From positions 1-64,000 of the forward strand of contig CABRNK010000014.1 in the NCBI GenBank assembly GCA_902472305.1: a stretch of DNA of 64,000 nucleotides. Direction: 5' to 3'. Every line of letters begins with the position of its first letter. Positions within the stretch are counted from its first letter, which is position 1. This DNA comes from Hominenteromicrobium sp900549945 (GTDB taxonomy: Bacteria; Bacillota; Clostridia; Oscillospirales; Acutalibacteraceae). The translations under genes were made by a program, and so were the position numbers. Positions 15,034-24,019 of this stretch are shown here, one piece after another. The notes under the pieces were generated by a model. It was not told the DNA's origin and did no database searches. It saw only the letters and a program-made list of their open reading frames with translations.

Positions 15034-17708
15034 ATGTATGCAATTTCACTTGCCGGCGAATGGAAGCTCCGCGGCGAATTTCTGGACGTGACAGCGGACC
15101 GCTTCACCGAGGTGCTGCGTAAACTGGACGCCGACCCGGTGGCGCCGACGCTGCCCGGCTTTTTGACGCTCGAGGATCTGCCCGAGGAGGCGCAGGCGCA
15201 GTTTCGCGCCGGCCCGAGCCGCGCGTTCACGGTGTACAACGACCGCGGGCCGAACGCGTTCCCGTCGAAAAGCGGCTGGATTCCGATGCAGGTGCCGGGC
15301 GACGTGACGAGCGCGCTCGTGGACGCCGGCATCGTCGAGGAGCCGTTCCTCAAGACGAACACGAAAAGAACCTGTGGATCCGCGACCTCTCGTGGTGGCT
15401 CGTCAAGGATTTCGAGGTATCGGAGGCCGTGCTCGAGGAGGACATCGTCCGCCTGAATATCGAGATGCTCGATTTCAACGCCGATATCCTTTTGAACGGC
15501 ATGCGCGTCGCGCACCATGAAAACGCGTTCTGCGCGTTTTCCGAGGACGTCAAGCGCTTTTTGCAGGCCGGCGAAAACCGGCTTGTCATCCGCCTGACCT
15601 CGGGCATGGAGCTGCACTACCCGAAGGACAGCGTCGCCTACTACTGCGCGAGCGACAACGCGCTGTGCGACCAGCGCGTCTACACCCGCAAGCCGCAGTT
15701 CACCTACGGCTGGGACTGGTGCCAGCCCGTGCCTACCTGCGGCATCGGCCGCAGCATCGGCATTGAGGCGTTCAGCGGCGCAAAAGTCGCGGCGGCGCGC
15801 GTCGATACGCTGAAGCTCGAGGGCAGCGACGCGGAGATCGAGTTTAACCTTGAGATCGAGAAATCCAACATGGTGCAGAGCGCCGAGGCAGAGATCGAGT
15901 ATGCGCTCTCAATCGGCGGCGAGACGGTCTGCACCGGGCGGCAGACGAAGATGCTTGTCGGCGGTGTCAACTACGTTTCCGAGCGCATGACGCTGAAAAA
16001 CGCGCAGCTCTGGTGGCCGAACGGCTACGGCGCGCAGAACCTCTACACCTTTACGGCGCGATGCACCGCGCGCGGCATCACGCACGAGATGCCGGAGAAG
16101 CGCATCGGCATCCGCACGGTGGAGCTCGACACTTCGAAGCTCGAGGACGGCACGCGCAATTTCTTCTTCAAGGTGAACGGCACGCGTATCTTCTGCAAGG
16201 GCGGCAACTGGGTGCCGACCGATTCGCTTTACCTGCGCACGCCGGATTCGACGTACAAGACGCTTGTCCGCGAGGGCGCGGTGGCGCATTTCACGATGTT
16301 CCGCATGTGGGGCGGCGGCACGTACGAGCCAGAGTGCTTCTACGAGTATTGCTCGGAATACGGCATCCTTTTGATGCACGACTTCATGTACGCCTGCGGC
16401 TTCTACCCGGACCACCTCGATTCGTTCCTCTTTGAGGCAGAGCGCGAGGCCGAGTACCAGACGAAGCGCCTCGCGCACTACCCCTGCATGGCGGTGTGGA
16501 CCGGCAACAACGAGATCGCCGAGTCCTACAGCGACTGGTTCCCGGCGCCGGTCGCGCCGGACCGCTTCTACGGCGAGAAGATTTTCAACTATATCCAGCC
16601 GCGCGCCGTGCACCGCAACAGCCCGACGGTGCCGTATATGCCTTCCTCGCCGTACTTCGGCGAGCGGGCGAACCTCACCGAGGAGGGCGACGTGCACGCG
16701 TGGTCGTACTTCGGCCGCGACCCCAAGACGAAGTTTAAGTTTGTCTACGAGCTCGAGGCGTTCGACCGCATGCCGGCGCGCTTCTCGAGCGAATACGGCT
16801 TCTTCGGCGCGCAGATGGAGAGCACCGTGCGCCGCTACCACGACGGCGAGGAAATGCGCTTTGACGGCGAAATCTGGAAGCACCACGGCGAATTTGAGCG
16901 CAAGCGCGGCAACATCGACGGCGCGATCGACCGCCATATCACCGATTTCTCGAAGCTCGACGTGCCGGGCTACCTATTGTACAGCGGCATCATGCAGGGC
17001 CTGCTCTACGCGGAGCTGGCCGAGGCGATGCGCAGAAAGCCCTACGGCGCGGGCGACCTGATCTGGATGTACAACGACTGCTGGCCGGAGACGGGCTGGA
17101 CGATCATCGACTACTACCTGACGCGCAAGATTTCGTTCTACTTCCTAAAGCGCGCGTTCCAGCCGAAGAAGCTGATCGTCCGCGCGGCGGAAAACGGCGC
17201 GTGCGTGACCGTCATCAACGAGACGGCCGAGCCGGTCGCGGCGGAGATCACCTGCGGCTACATGACGTTTGACGGAAAGACCGAGGGCCTCTGCACAAAG
17301 ACGGTCGAGGCTGCGCCGCACTCGTGGCAGCAGCTCAGCCTGCCGCTTGCGGGCGACCTGAAAAAGGGCTTCTTTTTCGCGCGGGCCGAGGGCTTCGACA
17401 CGGCGGACAGCCTGCGCGCCTATTACCGCGACTACACGTTCCCGGAGAGCCGCGCGAAGATCGAATCGGTCGAGCGGGACGGCGGCGACCTGCTCGTCAC
17501 GGTTTCGGCGGATGTCTACACGCCGTTTGCCTACCTGACGACGAGCGACGACCGCGTCCATTACAGCGACAACTATTTCACGCTGTACCCGAACGAGAAA
17601 AAGACGGTGCGCGTCGAAAGCTGTGCCGAAATGCCCGTGCTGCGCGTCGCGGAGACGACGCCGAGCGAGGAGGCGAAGAAGGCGGGCTATACGGATTCTT
17701 GGTTCTGA
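15034..17708 (+). pseudogene. GH2 beta-mannosidase, interrupted by a frameshift near 15360
   Basis: The conceptual product of about 891 residues is a glycoside hydrolase family 2 beta-mannosidase that would release mannose from manno-oligosaccharides. The N-terminal sugar-binding domain reads in one frame from ATG 15034 (AGAAAGGATGG upstream). At about 15358-15363 the frame shifts by one base, and the coherent protein resumes as EKNLWIRDLSWWLVKDFEV and continues to 17708. A single missing base in GAACACGAA (for example a lost C giving Asn-His-Glu) explains the break. The acid/base Glu in WTGNNE and the nucleophile Glu in SSEYGFFG are intact. No classic slippery heptamer is present. It could be a real inactivating mutation or an assembly error; the rest of the gene is undamaged. 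Confidence 0.85.
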
Positions 17709-17854
17709 CCGGCGGGCGGGGCGAAGCCCTGCGCCGTCGGAAACAGGGGCGCGTGCCGCCCTGACAAAAATATTCCCCGCCCCTGTGCGGGACCTGCGGC
17801 GGGCGGCCGCGCGGAAATACCCGCGTGCCCGCACTGTGGAAAGGAGACAAAACC

Positions 17855-19396
17855 ATGCAAATGACCCCCGAGGAATACCGGCGCCGCGTGGAGGGCTGCT
17901 GGATCGGCAAGAACATCGGCGGCACGCTCGGCATGCCGATGGAGTGGAACCGCGCGACGAACGACGTTTCCTATTACACGCACGACATCAGCGGCGAGCC
18001 GCTGCCGAACGACGACCTCGACATTCAGGTGCTCTGGCTCCTCGCGCTTGAGGACAACGGGCTGGACCTCGACGCAAAGGTGCTCGGCCGCTACTTCAAC
18101 GAGCTGATGATCTTCACCCACGCCGAGTACGGCACGGCAAAGGCCAACCTGCGCGTGGGGCTTGAGCCGCCGTATTCGGGCATCTACAAGAACGATTTCA
18201 AGCACAGCTGCGGCTCGTTCATCCGCAGCGAGATCTGGGCCTGCCTGTTCCCGGGGCACCCGGCGCTCGCCGCGAAGTATGCGTTTGAGGACGCGATGGT
18301 CGACCACGGCGACGGCGAGGGCGTTTATGCGGAGGTGTTTTTCGCGGCGCTCGAAAGCGCGGCGTTTTTTGAGCCGTCGCTCGAGCGGCTGGTCGAGATC
18401 GGCCTGAGCTACATCCCGGCAGACTGCGCCGTGGCCCGCGCGATCCGCGACGGCGTCGATTTCGCCCGCCGCGGCGTTTCGAAGGAGACCGCGCGCGAGT
18501 ACATGATGCAGCACTACATCGGCCACATCGAGTGGCATTACATGTCGCACGAGGATGAGAAAAAGGGCTACGGAGAAGGCCCCTTCGGCTTCGATGTGCC
18601 CTCGAACATGTTCATCATCGCCTATAATTTGATTGCCGGGCGGGGCGATCTCGAAAAATCGATGTGCGATGCGGTCTGGTTCGGCGAGGATACGGACTGC
18701 ACGGCCGGCACAATCGCCGCGCTGCACGGCATTCGCTGCGGCATTGATTCGATCGACCAGAAATGGATCGAGCCGATCGGCACGAAGATCAAGACGATCA
18801 GCATCGACCCGTTCCGCATGGAGAGCCGCATCCCGAAGGACATCTACGAGTTCTCCGCGCGTATCGAAAGGCTCCATGCGGAGGCGGCGCGGAAATTCCG
18901 GCTCGACGGGCCTGCGAAGGACTTCACGGCCCCCGCGTGGTTCACGAACATCTACGACGACATGCGCGTTGTGACCTACCGCTTCGATTACATCAACGTG
19001 CGGCTCGACTATATGGGCGATCCGGTGATCCGCGCCGGTGAGCCGAAGCGCATCCGCTTTTTGATCTCGAACACGGCGAAAAGCGTTTCGACCGAGCGGC
19101 TGAACCTGCACCTCTACACGGCGGATGAAATGCAGGTGCTGCCCGGCAAAACGCTGAGCACGCTTGTGACGATGGGGCACATGGGCTCCGGCATCTCGGC
19201 CGTGGAGTTTGAGCTCAGCCTCGAGCAGGCGGCGCGCCCGCTGTACCGCGGCGTGCTCGAAATCACCTTCGAGGATTCGAAGCGCGGGCGCATCTATCAC
19301 GTGCCGTTCGTCCTCTTGAACGAGGCCGGCGCGCATGTGGATTCGAAATTTGAGAAGAACGGGCCGCCGATGTGCCCGAACCAGCCGCGCGTGTAA
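17855..19396 (+). CDS. ADP-ribosylglycohydrolase-family protein
   Basis: A 513-residue protein whose first 340 residues or so form the all-helical ADP-ribosylglycohydrolase (DraG/ARH) fold. It opens GCWIGKNIGGTLGMPMEW and carries the two metal-site segments NDDLDIQ and WFGEDTDCTAGTIAALHGI. A further 150-residue beta-rich C-terminal region is appended. Family members remove ADP-ribose from proteins or small molecules, but versions within glycan operons may act on other glycosides. ATG 17855 follows AAAGGAG. It sits between the mannosidase and the phosphomannose isomerase-like gene, in line, and is probably co-transcribed. Biochemical role here is unknown. Confidence 0.85.
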   Translation: MQMTPEEYRRRVEGCWIGKNIGGTLGMPMEWNRATNDVSYYTHDISGEPLPNDDLDIQVLWLLALEDNGLDLDAKVLGRYFNELMIFTHAEYGTAKANLRVGLEPPYSGIYKNDFKHSCGSFIRSEIWACLFPGHPALAAKYAFEDAMVDHGDGEGVYAEVFFAALESAAFFEPSLERLVEIGLSYIPADCAVARAIRDGVDFARRGVSKETAREYMMQHYIGHIEWHYMSHEDEKKGYGEGPFGFDVPSNMFIIAYNLIAGRGDLEKSMCDAVWFGEDTDCTAGTIAALHGIRCGIDSIDQKWIEPIGTKIKTISIDPFRMESRIPKDIYEFSARIERLHAEAARKFRLDGPAKDFTAPAWFTNIYDDMRVVTYRFDYINVRLDYMGDPVIRAGEPKRIRFLISNTAKSVSTERLNLHLYTADEMQVLPGKTLSTLVTMGHMGSGISAVEFELSLEQAARPLYRGVLEITFEDSKRGRIYHVPFVLLNEAGAHVDSKFEKNGPPMCPNQPRV

Positions 19397-19496
19397 CGAA
19401 CGACACGCATTTTGGGGAACAGCGCGGAAAGAAAAGCTCCGCGCGCCGGATCTGCGCCGCACCGAGCGGCGCGGATGGATAGGATTTGGTGAAGCT

Positions 19497-20603
19497 ATGG
19501 CGTTGTTTGAAAAGAATTGGTACACGGTGCCGTGGAAGCTCGTGCCGAACAAGATCGTGCGCTACCCCGGCGGGCGGGAGATCGACCGCTTCCGCGGGAT
19601 CTTCCCGGGCGCCGACGACGGCCGGCCCGAGGCGTGGGTCGGCTCCGACACGCGCACCGCGGACGCCGCCGAAAAGGGCGACCCGAACGACGGATGCGCT
19701 GAAGTCATGCTGCCCGACGGCTCGCGGCGCTACCTTTTCGAGGCGGTGGAGGCCGACCCGGAGGCGGCGCTCGGCGCGGCGCATATCGCCCGCAACGGCG
19801 CGCGCGTCGGCGTGCTCGTGAAGCTGCTCGACGCAGAAAAGCAGCTCGGCCTGCAAACGCACCCGACGCGCGCCTACGCAAAGGAATGGTTCGGGAGCGA
19901 TTACGGCAAGGAGGAGAGCTGGTACGTCATCGGCAAGCGTGAGGACAGCCCCGAAACGCCCTACGTCTACATGGGCTTTAAGGCGGGCGTGACGCGCGAA
20001 ATGTTTGAAGCGGCCTTCGACCGCGGCGACATCCGCGCCATGGAGGACTGCTGCCACAAGATCCCGGTGGAGGTCGGCGATGCGTTTTTCATTCAGGCCG
20101 GCCTGCCGCACGCGATCGGCTGCGGCTGCTTCGTCGCCGAGGTGCAGGAGCCGAGCGACATCACGGTCGGCGCGCACAAGCTTCCGGACGGCACGCCCGA
20201 GGAGCAGGCCTTCCACAAGGAGCGCCTGCTCGGCTGCTACATCTACAACGGCGCGGACTACGTGGAGAACCTTCGCCGCTACCGCATCGAGCCGAAGCGG
20301 CTGCGGGGCGGCGACTGGGGCGAGGAGCGCGTCGTGATCGGCACAGCGCAGACGCCGTACTTCTCGTTCACGCAGCTCACGGCTGAAAAGCCGGTCGCGT
20401 TAAAGCGCACCGGCACGCCGCAGATCGCGGTCGTGCTCGAGGGCGGCGGCACGCTGCGCTGCGGGGAAGCGGCGATGCCGGTTCAAAAGGCAGATGAATT
20501 TTTCATCCCGTACAGCGCGGGGGAAATCACGCTCGAGCCGCAGGACAGAACGGTCCTCCTGCTCTGCAACCCCGCGGGCGCCGATTACGGCGCGCAGGCA
20601 TAA
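19497..20603 (+). CDS. Class I mannose-6-phosphate isomerase-like protein
   Basis: Interconverts mannose 6-phosphate and fructose 6-phosphate if the family assignment holds. The 368-residue cupin protein shows the zinc-site pattern of type I enzymes: KLLDAEKQLGLQTHPTRAYA with Gln and His, GKEESWYVIG with Glu, and FFIQAGLPHAIG with the second His. It shares the Firmicutes ManA layout without an inserted helical domain. ATG 19497 is chosen because the protein then starts like family members; the open frame continues upstream without a ribosome-binding site. It follows the ADP-ribosylglycohydrolase-like gene by 100 nt and would channel mannose into glycolysis. Confidence 0.85.
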   Translation: MALFEKNWYTVPWKLVPNKIVRYPGGREIDRFRGIFPGADDGRPEAWVGSDTRTADAAEKGDPNDGCAEVMLPDGSRRYLFEAVEADPEAALGAAHIARNGARVGVLVKLLDAEKQLGLQTHPTRAYAKEWFGSDYGKEESWYVIGKREDSPETPYVYMGFKAGVTREMFEAAFDRGDIRAMEDCCHKIPVEVGDAFFIQAGLPHAIGCGCFVAEVQEPSDITVGAHKLPDGTPEEQAFHKERLLGCYIYNGADYVENLRRYRIEPKRLRGGDWGEERVVIGTAQTPYFSFTQLTAEKPVALKRTGTPQIAVVLEGGGTLRCGEAAMPVQKADEFFIPYSAGEITLEPQDRTVLLLCNPAGADYGAQA

Positions 20604-20621
20604 CCCGTATAAAACCAAAAA

Positions 20622-20654
20622 CGGCGCCGGCTGCAAAATCAGCAGCCGGCGCCG
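20622..20654 (-). terminator. Bidirectional terminator between convergent genes
   Basis: Perfect 13-bp stem CGGCGCCGGCTGC (20622-20634) with GCAGCCGGCGCCG (20642-20654), 7-nt loop. The T-rich tract is best on the minus strand (TTTTTGGTTTTAT), serving the acyltransferase; the plus side has only a weak T-run. Confidence 0.8.
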
Positions 20655-20660
20655 TGCTGT

Positions 20661-21776
20661 TTAAGTCTGCTTTGCCGCGCACCGCCCGGTGATGCGGCGG
20701 ATCAGCGCTTCGGTCAGGCGGTCGTATCGGCAGAGCCCGCGCAGCGCGTCGAGCAGAAGCGCGAGCACGAGCGAGAGCGCGAAAAGCACGAAGAAATTTA
20801 GGACGAAATGCCCGGAGGCGTAGATGAGGTCCTGCAAATAGGTGAATTGGATGAAGGTGTGCGTCAGAAAGACCGTCATTGAGTGCCGGCCGAGGAACAG
20901 CAGAACCTGCCGCAGGCCGGGCAGGCGGATCAGGCAGAAGCGGAAGAAGCAGAGGTAGGCGAGTGGCAGCACGCCGAGGTTCAGCTCCCACGCCTCGGTG
21001 TGCCCGTAGTTGCGCGAGACGGAGTAGGAGAGGGCGATCAGCCCGCCCCAGAGGAGGAAGTGCAGCGCATAGCGGCGCGGGCAGTCGGCCGGGAAGCGGC
21101 GCTCGATTCGGCCGAACAGGTCGTAATCGGCGAACAGCATGCCGAAGAGGAACGGCAGCAGGAACGAGTAGGGGTCCTTGCCGCCGGGATAGCCGCTGTT
21201 CAGCAGGCGCGGAAGCGCCGCGGCAACGGAGAGCACCGGCAGGTAGCCGACTTTCCGCACGACGGGGTAGATCAGCGGCACGAGGAGCACGTAGACGACG
21301 GCGGCGCTCATGTACCACCACGTCGAGTTCATCGTCGGCGTTTCAAAGAGCCCGGCAAGGCCGAAGAAGTCGTTCAGCATGTAGAAGAAGCCCGCGACGC
21401 GCGAGCCGCCGAAATACGTTTCAAGCGGCAGCCCGCTCAGGCAGAGCGTGACGAGAAAGGCCGCGGCATACGCGAACCAGAAGCCCGAGAGCAGCCGGAT
21501 GAGCCGCGCGGCGTTCCAAGCGAAAACGGCGCGCCGGCCGGGCGGCACAGCGGCGATGGATTTCAGCAGGCCATAGCCCGAAATAAACGCGAAAATGCTC
21601 ACGCAGTTTTTGAACAGCAAAGCGAGCTCGACGATGCTTTCCTCCGAAAAGGGAAAGAAGCTGACAGCGTAGCCGTCGAACCGGCCGGTGGAGCAGTAGA
21701 GATGGTGGAAGAGCAGCATTAAAACGGCGATTCCCTTTACAGCGAGGGAATCATCCCGGGAAAGCCCCTGTTTCAT
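20661..21776 (-). CDS. Membrane acyltransferase, acyltransferase-3 (OafA/YrhL) family
   Basis: A 371-residue integral membrane protein with about ten hydrophobic helices. The early LMLLFHHLYCSTG segment contains the conserved His of the family catalytic motif, and FISGYGLLKS is also typical. Members O-acetylate or succinylate surface glycans, teichoic acids or exopolysaccharide. ATG 21776 is favoured because AAGGCGG lies 8 nt upstream; GTG at 21785 is the alternative. It has its own promoter at 21809-21837 and a terminator at 20622. Target glycan unknown. Confidence 0.88.
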   Translation of the reverse strand: MKQGLSRDDSLAVKGIAVLMLLFHHLYCSTGRFDGYAVSFFPFSEESIVELALLFKNCVSIFAFISGYGLLKSIAAVPPGRRAVFAWNAARLIRLLSGFWFAYAAAFLVTLCLSGLPLETYFGGSRVAGFFYMLNDFFGLAGLFETPTMNSTWWYMSAAVVYVLLVPLIYPVVRKVGYLPVLSVAAALPRLLNSGYPGGKDPYSFLLPFLFGMLFADYDLFGRIERRFPADCPRRYALHFLLWGGLIALSYSVSRNYGHTEAWELNLGVLPLAYLCFFRFCLIRLPGLRQVLLFLGRHSMTVFLTHTFIQFTYLQDLIYASGHFVLNFFVLFALSLVLALLLDALRGLCRYDRLTEALIRRITGRCAAKQT

Positions 21777-21808
21777 AAGCGGCACCGCCTTTTCAGAAAA
21801 TATGGTTT

Positions 21809-21837
21809 ATCATAGCACATGCGGCGCGCGCTGTCCA
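21809..21837 (-). promoter_or_regulatory. SigmaA-type promoter of the acyltransferase gene
   Basis: Minus strand: TGGACA (21837-21832), 17-nt spacer, TATGAT (21814-21809). Confidence 0.6.
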
Positions 21838-21884
21838 GTCCCCGGCGCAGCTTCGGCAGAATGCGCGCTTTTCTGCGCGCGGGC

Positions 21885-21913
21885 TTGACATTTTGCGCCG
21901 AAATGCGTATGCT
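21885..21913 (+). promoter_or_regulatory. SigmaA-type promoter of queT
   Basis: TTGACA (21885-21890), 17-nt spacer, TATGCT (21908-21913). Transcription would start near 21920, at the hairpin GCGGCA...TGCCGC (21921-21939) that directly precedes the riboswitch. Confidence 0.7.
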
Positions 21914-21939
21914 ATAAGCTGCGGCAAATTTGCTGCCGC

Positions 21940-21980
21940 GGTCAGTCGCGACATCCTGACCTTAAATAAAACTAGCGCGG
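21940..21980 (+). ncRNA. preQ1-I riboswitch controlling queT
   Basis: Stem GGTCAG (21940-21945) with CTGACC (21956-21961), loop TCGCGACATC, and an A-rich 3' tail TTAAATAAAACTAGCG. This is the H-type pseudoknot layout of preQ1-I aptamers; the loop start TCGC and the tail TTAAxxAAAAC resemble the thermophile version of the class. The CGC of the loop can pair with GCG of the tail. The aptamer is followed by two further hairpins (CCGG/CCGG near 21981 and the palindrome CGGACCGCGGTCCG near 21991-22004) and then the AAAGGA site of queT, so control probably acts on translation or early termination. The downstream QueT transporter is the expected target. Confidence 0.8.
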
Positions 21981-22020
21981 CCGGTTTTGCCGGACCGCGG
22001 TCCGAAAGGAATGTATCCAT

Positions 22021-22557
22021 TTGAAAACTGCAAGCAAAGTCCGCTTTCTGGCGCTCAGCGCCGTGATTGCGGCGCTGTACGCTGTGCTTACCTACGCAGC
22101 GGCGGCGATGAACCTCGCCTACGGCCCGTTCCAGTTCCGTTTCTCGGAGGCGCTCACCGTGCTGCCGGCCTTCACGCCGGCGGCGATCCCCGGCCTTGCC
22201 GTAGGCTGCCTGATCTCGAACCTCATGAGTCCGCTCGGTATTGTGGACTGGGTGTTCGGCACGCTCGCAACGCTGCTCGCAGCCTCCTGCACCTACATGC
22301 TGCGGCATATCCGCTGGAAGGAGATCCCGGTGCTCGCGCCGCTGCCGCCCGTGATCTTCAACGCGCTGATCGTCGGCTTCGAGGTCTCGTGCCTCTCCGA
22401 TGCGGGCGTGTTCGGCTTCGGAAACGCCTCGCTCGCCGGCTTTGCCGCGGGTGCGGTTTCGGTCGGCGTCGGCGAGCTCGTCGTCTGCTATGCGCTCGGC
22501 ATTCCGCTGATGCTCGCCATCCGGCGCACGAGGCTCCACGAGTTCGTGCTCTGCTGA
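22021..22557 (+). CDS. queT: QueT family queuosine-precursor transporter (ECF S component)
   Basis: Substrate-binding membrane subunit of an energy-coupling-factor importer for a queuosine precursor such as preQ1. The 178-residue protein has about six hydrophobic helices. The segment AYGPFQFRFSEALTVLPAFTP (about residues 37-57) is the QueT signature, and GCLISNLMSPLGIVDWVFGT follows. Translation starts at TTG 22021, ten nt after AAAGGA; ATG 22011 is out of frame. The preQ1-type riboswitch upstream supports the assignment. A strong terminator at 22704 ends the unit. Confidence 0.92.
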   Translation: MKTASKVRFLALSAVIAALYAVLTYAAAAMNLAYGPFQFRFSEALTVLPAFTPAAIPGLAVGCLISNLMSPLGIVDWVFGTLATLLAASCTYMLRHIRWKEIPVLAPLPPVIFNALIVGFEVSCLSDAGVFGFGNASLAGFAAGAVSVGVGELVVCYALGIPLMLAIRRTRLHEFVLC

Positions 22558-22703
22558 CCGAAGGCCGCGGCAGAGGCCCCAAGTGATCGCCGCGCGGGAG
22601 CGCGCAGGCGGCAGTTTTCGATGTCGTCATGCCGCCGCGCACCGCCTTCCCGCAGCTGCGGTCCTGCCCCCTGCGGCAGCGCCCGCCCCACTAAAAATAA
22701 GAT

Positions 22704-22742
22704 GCGTTTCGCCCGGAAAACCGGACGGAGCGCTTTTTTTTT
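22704..22742 (+). terminator. Intrinsic terminator of queT
   Basis: A 13-bp stem with one mismatch, GCGTTTCGCCCGG (22704-22716) with CCGGACGGAGCGC (22721-22733), AAAA loop, then nine T. Confidence 0.9.
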
Positions 22743-22855
22743 ACGCGTTTTTTAGGAAAGTTTCTCTATCAACTTGTGTTTCGGCGGCTCAAAATGCACC
22801 GCGATTTTATTTTCGGGCGAGGTCGAGATTGTCAAAATAAAATCACTTTTATCCA

Positions 22856-22884
22856 TTCACACTGGACGGTTTGCATGATATATT
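22856..22884 (+). promoter_or_regulatory. Probable promoter of the aldolase-kinase-isomerase operon
   Basis: TTCACA (22856-22861), 17-nt spacer, TATATT (22879-22884). The implied leader is about 250 nt and contains a hairpin GCCGGCT (22992-22998) with AGCCGGC (23003-23009) without a T-run. Confidence 0.5.
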
Positions 22885-23138
22885 GTAGGCAACAGGAACA
22901 GCGTGCGATTTTGGATGGAAGATTTCGCGCCATAGTCCGTAAGACGCAGGGACTTTTCCGGTACATACGCATGTACATAAGCGGTTTTTAAGCCGGCTGG
23001 GGAGCCGGCCTCCAAAGCGTTTGGATCATAGCGACTTATTGTACATGGGCGTGTTCCGCTGCGCGGGGCGCTCGGGGCCGGGTTTCATCCCTTGGGGAGG
23101 GCGCGCTGCCTGAATTTCCAGAAGGAGTTGTAACAACA

Positions 23139-23993
23139 ATGGCACTCATGAAGGTCAAGGACATTCTGCAGCACGCCACGGAAAACCATTACGGCGTCGC
23201 CGCGATCAACGTGTTCAACTATGAGACCGTGAAGTGGGCGGCGGAAGCGGCGAAGCGCGAGCGCATTCCGCTGATCATTCAGCTGTATCCGGGTTTTGAG
23301 TCCTACATCAGCCTGCATCACGTTGCGGCGTTCGCAAAGGAGTTCGCCGAGAATGCGGACGTGCCGATCGCCGTGCATCTCGACCACTCGGCCTCGTATG
23401 AAATCGCCGTGCGCGGCATCAAGGCCGGCTTCCCGTCCGTCATGGTGGACGGCTCCGCGCGGCCGTACGCGGAAAACGTCGAGATGACGAAGGCCGTCGT
23501 GCAGACGGCGTCCGTGTTCGATGTGGACGTGGAGGCCGAGCTCGGCCATGTCGGCTCCGGCGCGAGCCTCGACGACATCGTCAACAGCGACAATTACACA
23601 AACGTCGAGCAGGCGGTCGAGTTCGTCGAAAAAACGGGCTGCGGCTCGCTGGCCGTCGCGGTCGGCAACGCGCACGGCGCGTATGTCCAGACGCCGAACC
23701 TCGATTTCGACCGCATCAAAAAGCTGCGCGCTGCGCTGCCGGTGCCGCTCGTGCTGCACGGCTGCTCCGATATCCCGCACGAGCAGCTTCAGGAAAGCGT
23801 GCGCCTCGGCATGAGCAAGTTCAACATTGCGACCGAGTATTTCCGCGCGTGCTACGCCTCGCTCTGCGCGGCGGCGGACCCGGAAAACAAGGACGGCAGC
23901 TTCATGTCGATTTTGAACGAGGCGAGCGAGGGCGCGATCGAGTTCGTCCGCGGCAAGATGCGCCTTTTGAATCCCAACGGCTTCTCTCTGTGA
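23139..23993 (+). CDS. Class II ketose-bisphosphate aldolase (FbaA/GatY family)
   Basis: Zinc-dependent aldolase of 284 residues that splits a ketose (bis)phosphate into dihydroxyacetone phosphate and an aldehyde. Metal and substrate motifs are visible: PIAVHLDHS (about 78-86), EAELGHVGSG, VGNAHGAY with a zinc His, and VLHGCSDIP. ATG 23139 follows GAAGGAGTTG. It is the first gene of a three-gene operon with a PfkB kinase and an L-fucose-isomerase-like protein, so its substrate is more likely a sugar 1-phosphate from that pathway than fructose 1,6-bisphosphate (inference). Confidence 0.93.
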   Translation: MALMKVKDILQHATENHYGVAAINVFNYETVKWAAEAAKRERIPLIIQLYPGFESYISLHHVAAFAKEFAENADVPIAVHLDHSASYEIAVRGIKAGFPSVMVDGSARPYAENVEMTKAVVQTASVFDVDVEAELGHVGSGASLDDIVNSDNYTNVEQAVEFVEKTGCGSLAVAVGNAHGAYVQTPNLDFDRIKKLRAALPVPLVLHGCSDIPHEQLQESVRLGMSKFNIATEYFRACYASLCAAADPENKDGSFMSILNEASEGAIEFVRGKMRLLNPNGFSL

Positions 23994-24019
23994 AGCGGAA
24001 AATTGGGAGGAGTTTGAAA

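Noticed and set aside
15340..15370. Programmed -1 frameshift in the beta-mannosidase gene
   Set aside because: The A-rich stretch CGAAAAGAA does not form an X-XXY-YYZ slippery heptamer in the incoming frame and no downstream pseudoknot is evident; a base deletion is simpler.
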